Position numbers and translations under genes: made by a program
Source of the DNA: Rhizobiaceae bacterium
Lineage (GTDB): Bacteria > Pseudomonadota > Alphaproteobacteria > Rhizobiales > Rhizobiaceae
Reading direction: 5' to 3'
NCBI GenBank assembly: GCA_017644105.1
Contig: JAEPMD010000013.1
Location: 1 to 40,351 of the forward strand
DNA length: 40,351 bases
Shown: positions 33,831 through 40,351 of the stretch, piece by piece
Numbering within the stretch: the first letter of the stretch is position 1
Layout of the letters: each line of letters starts with the position of its first letter
Notes under the pieces: generated by a model
What the model was told of the DNA's origin: nothing
Databases searched by the model: none
What the model saw: the letters and a program-made list of their open reading frames with translations, nothing else

Positions 33831-35621
33831 TTAGTCTTTGGCTTGCGGCAGAACGCGCAATCCCAATTCGACCAGTTGCGTGTTCTCTGCCGGTGCTGGT
33901 GCAGACATGAGCAAATCAGCTGCTTGTTGATTCATCGGGAAGAGCGTGACTTCGCGAAGGTTTTTCGCGCCAGCCAGCAACATTACGACACGGTCAACAC
34001 CAGCAGCCATGCCGCCATGTGGTGGCACACCATATTGGAATGCGCGGTAGAGACCACCAAAACGCTCTTCAACCACTTCAGGACCAAGACCAACTTTACC
34101 AAATACTTTGATCATCATTTCAGGGATGTGGTTACGAATACCACCGGATGCCAATTCAAAGCCGTTACAAACCAGATCATATTGGTAAGCTTTAAGCTCA
34201 AGTGGGTCTTCCACATTATCAAACGCGTCCATACCACCCTGCGGCATTGAGAATGGGTTGTGGCCGAAGTCGATTTTCTTATTGTCTTCGTCCCACTCAT
34301 AGAATGGGAAATCAACAATCCAACAGAACTCGAACTTATCTTCATCAAGTAAGTTGAGTTCCTGGCCAACGCGATCACGCGCGGCGCCTGCAAATGATGC
34401 AAACTTAAATGGAACGCCAGCAACAAAGAAGCAGCTGTCGCCAGCTTCAAGGCCAAGCTGCGTGCGAATGGCTTCTGTGCGCTCTGGGCCGATATTTTTC
34501 GCCAATGGGCCTGCGCCTACTGTTGCACCATCTTCTTCACGCCAGAAGATATAGCCCAAACCAGGCTGACCTTGCTGTTGTGCCCATGAATTCATGCGAT
34601 CACAAAATGCGCGTGAACCACCTGTTTTGGCTGGAATGCCCCAAACTTCAACTTTTGGATCTTTTTCGATCATGCCAGCGAAGATTTTAAAGCCAGAACC
34701 TGCAAAGTGTTCCGTTACGGCTTCCATTTCAATTGGGTTACGCAAGTCTGGCTTATCAGAACCATATTTGCGGATGGCTTCGTCATAAGGAATGCGCGGG
34801 AACACATCAGTTACCGGCTTACCATTTGCGAATTCTTCAAACACACCTTTGATCACTGGTTCCATGGTCTGTAAGATATCGTCTTGCTCCACAAAACTCA
34901 TTTCCATATCGAGCTGATAAAACTCGCCAGGCAGACGATCAGCGCGTGGATCTTCATCACGGAAACATGGTGCGATCTGGAAATATTTATCAAAACCAGA
35001 TGCCATGATCAGCTGCTTATATTGCTGCGGCGCTTGTGGCAGCGCGAAGAAGTTGCCTGGGTGAATACGGCTTGGTACGAGGAAGTCGCGCGCGCCTTCT
35101 GGTGATGACGCTGTCAAAATCGGTGTTGCGAATTCATTAAAGTTGATCTCAGTCATACGGCGACGCATGGATGTAATAATTTGAGAGCGCAACATCATGT
35201 TTTTGTGCAAAGTTTCACGACGCAAATCAAGGAAACGATATTTCAAACGAACATCTTCAGGATATTCCGGCTCACCAAATACTGGCAACGGCAATTCACT
35301 AGCAGCAGACAAAACTTCTATGTCGCGTGCGAAGATTTCAACTTCACCTGTATCAAGATTTGGATTGATGGTTTCTTCCGTCCGCGCTTTGACTTCACCG
35401 TCAATGCGGATCACCCATTCACCGCGTACAGTTTCTGCTGTTTTAAACGCCGGGCTATCAGGATCCGCGACAATCTGTGACATGCCATAATGATCACGCA
35501 AATCGATGAACAATAGGCCACCATGGTCACGCACGCGATGCACCCAGCCGGCAAGACGAACATTTGAACCCACGTCGCTTTTTCGTAAATCCGCGCAAGT
35601 ATGGGAGCGATAAGCGTGCAT
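33831..35621 (-). CDS. aspS: Aspartyl-tRNA synthetase (probably the Asp/Asn non-discriminating type)
   Basis: 596 residues, full bacterial length. An OB-fold anticodon domain (about residues 1-105) begins with [12 protein letters not shown]. The class II core has the motif 2 region [27 protein letters not shown] (about 212-238) and motif 3 [21 protein letters not shown] near residues 535-555, with a GAD insertion between. It charges tRNA-Asp. Alphaproteobacteria generally lack AsnRS and use a non-discriminating enzyme plus GatCAB; that is a family expectation and I did not find a deciding residue. Confidence 0.96.
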   Translation of the reverse strand: MHAYRSHTCADLRKSDVGSNVRLAGWVHRVRDHGGLLFIDLRDHYGMSQIVADPDSPAFKTAETVRGEWVIRIDGEVKARTEETINPNLDTGEVEIFARDIEVLSAASELPLPVFGEPEYPEDVRLKYRFLDLRRETLHKNMMLRSQIITSMRRRMTEINFNEFATPILTASSPEGARDFLVPSRIHPGNFFALPQAPQQYKQLIMASGFDKYFQIAPCFRDEDPRADRLPGEFYQLDMEMSFVEQDDILQTMEPVIKGVFEEFANGKPVTDVFPRIPYDEAIRKYGSDKPDLRNPIEMEAVTEHFAGSGFKIFAGMIEKDPKVEVWGIPAKTGGSRAFCDRMNSWAQQQGQPGLGYIFWREEDGATVGAGPLAKNIGPERTEAIRTQLGLEAGDSCFFVAGVPFKFASFAGAARDRVGQELNLLDEDKFEFCWIVDFPFYEWDEDNKKIDFGHNPFSMPQGGMDAFDNVEDPLELKAYQYDLVCNGFELASGGIRNHIPEMMIKVFGKVGLGPEVVEERFGGLYRAFQYGVPPHGGMAAGVDRVVMLLAGAKNLREVTLFPMNQQAADLLMSAPAPAENTQLVELGLRVLPQAKD

Positions 35622-35704
35622 AATAAAACCTCTTTATTCATTAAATGGCGAGACGAATTGAATACGTCTTCAAGCAGCCAATAATTTCTTGTAATTCGCG
35701 GCGG

Positions 35705-35733
35705 ACAAGCACATGTGACAGCTGATTTGTCAA
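35705..35733 (-). promoter_or_regulatory. Possible aspS promoter
   Basis: TTGACA (35733-35728) is a perfect -35; 17 bases on lies GCTTGT (35710-35705) as a weak -10. About 85 bases before the aspS start. Confidence 0.35.
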
Positions 35734-35785
35734 GGGAAAACACCGGATTTGTCGTAAGGAAAAGTTTTTTTTATGCGTTATGGCT

Positions 35786-35813
35786 TGAGCAAGTGAATAA
35801 GTAACGTATTTTT
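35786..35813 (+). promoter_or_regulatory. Possible rnd promoter
   Basis: TTGAGC and TATTTT are 16 bases apart, about 40 bases before the rnd start. By eye only. Confidence 0.3.
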
Positions 35814-35851
35814 GCGAGACAAATGGTTCATTTTAAGTTATCGGCTTTAGC

Positions 35852-37003
35852 ATGGAAATTATAACAAAAACATCCGAACTTGAAGCCGCCTGCCTAGATC
35901 TAGCCAAAGCTGACTTCATCACAATTGATACCGAATTTTTGCGAGAAAAAACCTTCTGGCCCAAGCTCTGCTTGATCCAGCTCGCTTCGCCTGATCGCGC
36001 ACTAATCGTCGATCCGCTCGCCAAAGGCATTGATCTTGCACCCTTCTTTGCGCTGATGGCTGATGAAAGCGTACTCAAAGTATTTCACGCTGCACGCCAG
36101 GATTTGGAAATCGTGTTCCATTTGGGTGATCTGATTCCAAAGCCGATTTTTGACAGCCAAGTGGCTGCCATGGTGCTCGGTTATGGCGATAGCATCGCCT
36201 ATGATGCACTCGTCAATAAGATCACCGGCAATCACATTGATAAGACATCGCGCTTTACCGATTGGTCGCGTCGTCCTTTAACTGATCAACAGCTTAATTA
36301 TGCCCTTGCAGATGTGACCCACCTTCGCGATGTCTATCTTGAGCTGTCTACACAATTGGAATCGCAAGGCCGCGCGACTTGGCTGAATGAAGAAATGGCC
36401 ATCTTGGAAGCACGCGAAACCTATGACATTCACCCCGATGATGCGTGGAAGCGTTTGCGCAATCGCATGCGCAAGCCACAGGATTTGGCGATCCTGCAGC
36501 GCTTGGCTGCATGGCGGGAAAATTTGGCACGTACACGAGATGTGCCACGTGGCCGGATCTTAAAAGACGACGCGCTCTATGAAATTGCCCAGCAAAAACC
36601 ACGTGATCATGGTGCGCTCGGTCGCCTGCGCACGATCCCCAAAGGTTGGGAACGTTCAGAGCTTGGCAGCAGCTTGATGACCGCATTAAATGCAGCTTAC
36701 GAAATCCCGAAAGAGGATTGGCCAGAGATTAAACGCCATAAGCCTGCGCCTGAAGGCACAGCGGCAGCCTCTGATATGCTGCGCGTATTGCTCAAAACCA
36801 TTGTCGAGCAAGAAGGTGTGGCCGCCAAAGTCATCGCCTCTGGTGATGATCTTGATAAGATTGCCGCCAAAGGCGAAGAGGCAATGGTTGCAGCTTTATC
36901 TGGTTGGCGTCGTGAACTCTTTGGCGATAAAGCCCTCAAGCTCATCAATGGCGAATTAGCACTTAAATTTGCAGACAAACGTGTGCAGGTCATTGAGAGT
37001 TAA
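35852..37003 (+). CDS. rnd: Ribonuclease D
   Basis: 3'-5' exoribonuclease for tRNA end trimming. 383 residues. The DEDDy exonuclease domain is complete: ITIDTEFLREKTF (Asp and Glu, about residues 25-37), HAARQDLEIVF near 82, and YALADVTHLRDVY near 153 with the last Asp and the Tyr. An HRDC domain follows (about residues 198-280, with ILQRLAAWRENLARTRDVPRGRILKD), then a second helical region. It diverges from aspS over 230 bases. The ribosome binding site is weak. Confidence 0.94.
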   Translation: MEIITKTSELEAACLDLAKADFITIDTEFLREKTFWPKLCLIQLASPDRALIVDPLAKGIDLAPFFALMADESVLKVFHAARQDLEIVFHLGDLIPKPIFDSQVAAMVLGYGDSIAYDALVNKITGNHIDKTSRFTDWSRRPLTDQQLNYALADVTHLRDVYLELSTQLESQGRATWLNEEMAILEARETYDIHPDDAWKRLRNRMRKPQDLAILQRLAAWRENLARTRDVPRGRILKDDALYEIAQQKPRDHGALGRLRTIPKGWERSELGSSLMTALNAAYEIPKEDWPEIKRHKPAPEGTAAASDMLRVLLKTIVEQEGVAAKVIASGDDLDKIAAKGEEAMVAALSGWRRELFGDKALKLINGELALKFADKRVQVIES

Positions 37004-37402
37004 AGAGAGACCAATTTGAACCTCTGATCGATGGTGTTTGCTCGGCTTATACGCGCATTAATCGAACACACTTTTAAAGCGAAAAAAACGATCAAAGTCA
37101 CATCTTCAAAATTCTTATAAATTCTCGGTTTTGACGATTTAAAATTCTCATTTTTTAATATTGAGATGTATTTTGCATCGTATACCTTAAAATTTGAATG
37201 GTTACACTTCACAACTAACTACAACCAATAAGTGCTTTATTTCTAATAAAACTCCCCGTATAGTCCAATTCATACCCAATTCTTCAGGTATTTGAGAAAG
37301 TAATGATTAAGAAATAACAACTATTTTTTCTACTATAAATTTAACACTGAGTTTCGTCTTATTTTACCCAGTGTTTTGGTCGCACATTTATAGGACGTTT
37401 GA
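37004..37402. other. AT-rich intergenic region between rnd and the GGDEF-EAL gene
   Basis: 399 bases with no convincing gene; a 70-codon minus-strand frame (37000-37212) has no ribosome binding site and unusual composition. A 7-bp hairpin (AACACTG 37343-37349 with CAGTGTT 37369-37375, 19-base loop) lies in the probable leader of the next gene. It does not match the c-di-GMP riboswitch pattern I know. Confidence 0.5.
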
Positions 37403-39346
37403 TTGCTTAAAGCCCTACTGCATTTGATTGTAAAGCAATTTACTGTCAGCAAAGAAAATCCCGAGCTTGTGAAAGCTCAATTCACGCATTTTGCAACGCA
37501 AGTTCCGATTATGTATTCGGTCTTACTCATCAATACGTGGGCGCTCGCAATCAACTATTATGGCGCTGCGCCGAACTGGCTATCAATATACGCGCCAGCT
37601 ATCTTTGCCGTCATCTGTATCGTTAGAATGACCAACTGGCTGAAACAACGCAAAATTACCCCGCAATTTGAAAAAGCTCACGCTACGTTGGTACGCACAA
37701 ATAAACTTGCAGGTATCTTCACATTAATGCTCACTGCTTGGTCTTTGTTGCTTTATCCCTATGGCGACATATACATGCAAGCCCATGTTGCCTTCTTCAT
37801 GGCAATCACAGGAGTCGGTGTGATCATCTGCATGCAGCAGCTACGCTCGGCAGCCTTTATTATCGCACTCAGCGTCAATATCCCATTTGCAATTTTCTTC
37901 GGAACCAGCGGAATAGCATCTTTTGTTATCATCGCTGGTAACATGGCACTCGTGACAATCGCGTTGGTGACGGTAACTGTGGTGCAATCACGCGCATTCG
38001 CAGACACCATCGACAGCCAGATCAAACTTGAATTGGCCAATAAAGAGAACGAAAAACTCGCCAATCTTGATTCTCTCACGGGGCTGACTAACCGCCGCCA
38101 GTTTTTCAGCAAGCTTCAGGAAGAATTCCATTTTGCAGAGCGTGAAGAAAAACGCCTGGCTGTTGGTATTATCGATTTGAATGGCTTTAAACTTGTCAAC
38201 GATCATTATGGGCACGCATTTGGCGACAGTTTATTAATGGAAATTGGGACGCGCTTGGAAACATTCTCCCGCCAGGATGTGTCCATCTCACGATTGGGTG
38301 GTGATGAATTTGCGCTCGTGATTTCAGATAATAATAGCGATGAGCAGCTTAAGGAAATGGGACAACAAATTCGCGATGCATTAAGTGTGCCCTTTGTTGC
38401 TGCTGAGATTACCGTTCAGATATCAGGCTCTATCGGATTTGCAGTTTACCCTTATCTCGCCAAAACATCACTTGAACTATATGAACGTGCGGGCTACGCG
38501 CTTTATCAAAGCAAAAACATTCATAATGGTGAGGTTGTTGTCTTTACCGAGCGCCATATTTTAGAGATCGAAGCGAACACTAAAACCGAATATGTTATGT
38601 CCAAAGCCGATCTGGACAAAGAGATTGTGGTTTATTTTCAACCCATTATCGATATTCACTCTTCTAGAACAGTGGCGTTTGAAGCACTCGCGAGATGGGA
38701 AAGCCCTATCTTAGGCAAGGTCTCGCCGGCGGACTTTATTCCGATTGCGGAAAAGACTGGTTTAATCAATAAACTCACACAGGTTCTGCTGAAAAAGTCT
38801 CTTGTGATGGCCGCGACGTGGCCAGAGGGGATCAAGCTTTCCTTTAATCTCTCCACCCACGATATTAATTCTCCGCAAGCCGTGCGCGAAATCATGAATA
38901 TCATCCAATCCCATGGATTTGATCCATCGCGCATTGATCTTGAAATTACTGAGACGGCTGCTATGCGCGACTTTGATCAAGCCAAATCATCCGTCAAAAC
39001 ACTCAAATCTTTGGGTTGCGGTATTGTTTTGGATGATTTTGGAACAGGCTTTTCAAGCTTAAGTCATTTGCATGCTTTACCGCTCACAAAGATCAAAATC
39101 GACCGAAGCTTTGTTTCGAATATCGACACAGTGCCCGCGAGCTTTAAGATTGTGAAATCACTCTTGTCGCTCAGCAGAGATATGGGCTTGTTATGCGTTG
39201 TCGAAGGCGTCGAAACACAAGAAGAATTGTCCGTGATAGAAAGCCTCGGCGGACAATTGGTTCAGGGTTACTTCTTCTCAGCCCCCATTTCAGAAATTGA
39301 TATCGATGGTTTCTTGCAAGAAACTGCGCTCCCAAAACGGGCATAG
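37403..39346 (+). CDS. Membrane-bound GGDEF-EAL cyclic-di-GMP protein
   Basis: 647 residues. The start is a TTG, with TAGGACG about 8 bases upstream. The N-terminal region has about six hydrophobic helices (35-55, 60-80, 102-120, 125-145, 150-168, 172-195), a membrane sensor I cannot name. The GGDEF domain (about 220-385) has an intact GGDEF at 299-303; the inhibitory RxxD site is not canonical (SRQD, with Ser where Arg should be). The EAL domain (about 400-640) keeps EAL at 427-429, DDFGTG at 544-549, KIDRSF and VVEGVET, so phosphodiesterase activity is likely. Both activities are possible from sequence. Confidence 0.92.
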   Translation: MLKALLHLIVKQFTVSKENPELVKAQFTHFATQVPIMYSVLLINTWALAINYYGAAPNWLSIYAPAIFAVICIVRMTNWLKQRKITPQFEKAHATLVRTNKLAGIFTLMLTAWSLLLYPYGDIYMQAHVAFFMAITGVGVIICMQQLRSAAFIIALSVNIPFAIFFGTSGIASFVIIAGNMALVTIALVTVTVVQSRAFADTIDSQIKLELANKENEKLANLDSLTGLTNRRQFFSKLQEEFHFAEREEKRLAVGIIDLNGFKLVNDHYGHAFGDSLLMEIGTRLETFSRQDVSISRLGGDEFALVISDNNSDEQLKEMGQQIRDALSVPFVAAEITVQISGSIGFAVYPYLAKTSLELYERAGYALYQSKNIHNGEVVVFTERHILEIEANTKTEYVMSKADLDKEIVVYFQPIIDIHSSRTVAFEALARWESPILGKVSPADFIPIAEKTGLINKLTQVLLKKSLVMAATWPEGIKLSFNLSTHDINSPQAVREIMNIIQSHGFDPSRIDLEITETAAMRDFDQAKSSVKTLKSLGCGIVLDDFGTGFSSLSHLHALPLTKIKIDRSFVSNIDTVPASFKIVKSLLSLSRDMGLLCVVEGVETQEELSVIESLGGQLVQGYFFSAPISEIDIDGFLQETALPKRA

Positions 39347-39362
39347 ACATTAGGATCCTGCA

Positions 39363-39509
39363 TTACGAGGTAATGCTCTTCTTGGTCCCTTGGCATCGTT
39401 TGGAACAATATTTGACGTCCGCCCACACCTTCTCCCATTTCTTGCGCCATGAAAAAGGACGTTTGCAGACGGGACAAATTTTGGTGGGAAGATCCGATTT
39501 CTTACGCAT
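39363..39509 (-). CDS. DUF2256 small zinc-ribbon-like protein
   Basis: 48 residues, read on the minus strand from the ATG at 39509 to TAA. Four cysteines in CPVC and CSKRC, with the FSWRKKWEKVW segment between, give the DUF2256 pattern and a probable zinc ribbon. It begins six bases after the stop of the photolyase/cryptochrome gene, the recurrent partner of this family, so the two are probably cotranscribed. Function unknown; a role in cofactor assembly or stability of the photolyase is a guess. It converges on the GGDEF-EAL gene, 16 bases away. Confidence 0.9.
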   Translation of the reverse strand: MRKKSDLPTKICPVCKRPFSWRKKWEKVWADVKYCSKRCQGTKKSITS

Positions 39510-39515
39510 CTCAGA

Positions 39516-40351
39516 TTAGCTTTCCAGCCTGTCTAAGAAAATTTTGCTATCATTAGAAATCGCCAGTTTTTTATCTTCGGACATGCGGTCGTAGGTTTTA
39601 TACATCATACCTATTCGATGGTTTTGACTGAGTTCATCCCGGTTTCGAGCGAGAAAATCCCAATAGAGATAATTGAATGGGCAAGCGTCGGCTCCATTTT
39701 TTTCCTTCACTTTGTAGCGACAGTTCTGACAATAATTGGACATCTTATTGATATAGCTACCGCCTGCTGCATAAGGCTTGCTGGCGAGATATCCACCATC
39801 GGCAAATAAAATCATGCCGGAGACATTAGGCAGCTCTACCCATTCATATGCGTCCGCATATACGATTAAAAACCACTCATTCACATCTTTCGGGTCAATC
39901 CCAGCTATCAAGGCGAAATTGCCTAGCACCATCAATCTTTGAATATGATGCGCATATGCATTTTGCTTTGTCTCACTCACGCATTGTCGCAAACAATTCA
40001 TGTCTGTTTCTCCGGTCCAATAAAAACCGGGAAGTTTTCGATCTGCTTTGAAGAAGTTCTCAGATGCATATGACGGCATTTTAAGCCAATAAATGCCCCG
40101 TACATATTCGCGCCAACCAATGATCTGTCGGATAAAACCCTCCACAGCATTCAGCGGCGCCGACCCTTGATGGTAAGCATATTCTGCGCCTTTTACGCAT
40201 TCAAGCGGCGTTAAAAGGCCGCAATTGAGATAAAAACTGATATGTGCATGATACATCCATGGTTCACCCTCAATCATCGCGTCTTGATAATCGCCAAAAT
40301 GACAAAGACGCTGATCTATGAATTGGTTTAAGGCAACAAGTGCCTGATCGC
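39516..40351 (-). CDS. FeS-type bacterial photolyase/cryptochrome (PhrB/CryB family), 5' end beyond window
   Basis: The frame stays open to the right edge, so this is the C-terminal 278 residues of a protein usually about 500 long. Seen: HFGDYQDAM then GEPWMYHAHIS at the left of the FAD-binding region, and AYAHHIQRLMVLGNFALIAG. The cysteine set suits a [4Fe-4S] cluster: one in MNCLRQC, then YCQNC with the last Cys 13 residues after the second, in ADACPFNYLYWDFL. This class includes Agrobacterium PhrB, a (6-4) photolyase. FAD is bound and the enzyme repairs or senses light-damaged DNA; which of the two cannot be told here. DUF2256 follows. Confidence 0.93.
   Translation of the reverse strand, partial: DQALVALNQFIDQRLCHFGDYQDAMIEGEPWMYHAHISFYLNCGLLTPLECVKGAEYAYHQGSAPLNAVEGFIRQIIGWREYVRGIYWLKMPSYASENFFKADRKLPGFYWTGETDMNCLRQCVSETKQNAYAHHIQRLMVLGNFALIAGIDPKDVNEWFLIVYADAYEWVELPNVSGMILFADGGYLASKPYAAGGSYINKMSNYCQNCRYKVKEKNGADACPFNYLYWDFLARNRDELSQNHRIGMMYKTYDRMSEDKKLAISNDSKIFLDRLES

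Noticed and set aside
36348-36686. 112-codon minus-strand frame inside rnd
   Set aside because: Antisense to the HRDC region of ribonuclease D; histidine- and cysteine-rich shadow.
37000-37212. 70-codon minus-strand frame in the rnd/GGDEF-EAL gap
   Set aside because: No ribosome binding site and no recognisable features; composition fits chance in AT-rich DNA.

Overview
This window comes from an alphaproteobacterial chromosome, most likely Hyphomicrobiales (rhizobia-related). The main evidence is gene order and family content: plsX-DUF177-ubiquinol/cytochrome c chaperone next to bamE; the run glyA-nrdR-ribD-ribE-ribH-nusB; an L,D-transpeptidase beside its MarR regulator (ldtR), a DUF6163 membrane protein and hemB; and bpt, parC, CreD, aspS and ribonuclease D. 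Base composition is moderate and even. I see no insertion sequence, integrase, CRISPR array, tRNA or rRNA. Both window edges cut a gene: plsX on the left and an iron-sulfur photolyase/cryptochrome on the right.

Layout. 1-2120: lipid and envelope housekeeping genes (plsX start, DUF177, chaperone; divergent bamE). 2143-10384, minus strand: H+-pumping pyrophosphatase, an MFS transporter, and the glyA-nrdR-ribD-ribE / ribH-nusB cluster. A terminator-like hairpin separates ribE from ribH. 10605-14633: cell-wall L,D-transpeptidase, LdtR, DUF6163, then hemB on the plus strand. 14662-17988: a lipoprotein, a DUF2975/HTH pair, an RDD protein, the N-degron leucyltransferase Bpt and a small exported protein. 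18111-24014: an ADP-ribosylglycohydrolase-like protein with altered metal-site motifs, an exported TPR-like protein, a MAPEG protein, ParC and a LysE exporter.

24212-32829 is the least ordinary part. Five of its six genes encode exported proteins with no obvious housekeeping role: an orphan secreted protein, two adjacent genes carrying three copies of an exported HExxH metallopeptidase-like unit, a secreted vWA protein and a secreted metallo-beta-lactamase-fold hydrolase. The sixth is CreD, an inner-membrane protein. The metallopeptidase-like units share four cysteines at nearly fixed spacing. The second and third units begin with a peptidoglycan-binding-like module. The third unit has lost the second zinc histidine (HEYLK instead of HExxH), so an active and an inactive-looking copy are fused in one 710-residue protein. 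This is my best candidate for an undescribed system.

32957-40351: a dimethylarginine dimethylaminohydrolase-like enzyme, aspS, ribonuclease D, a membrane GGDEF-EAL protein, and a 48-residue DUF2256 gene directly behind the FeS-type photolyase/cryptochrome gene. Several perfect inverted repeats lie in promoter regions (15308, 30416, 32844, 32872; 12823 in the ldtR leader) and are reported as candidate operators or leader structures. Everything here comes from reading the sequence; no database search was run.
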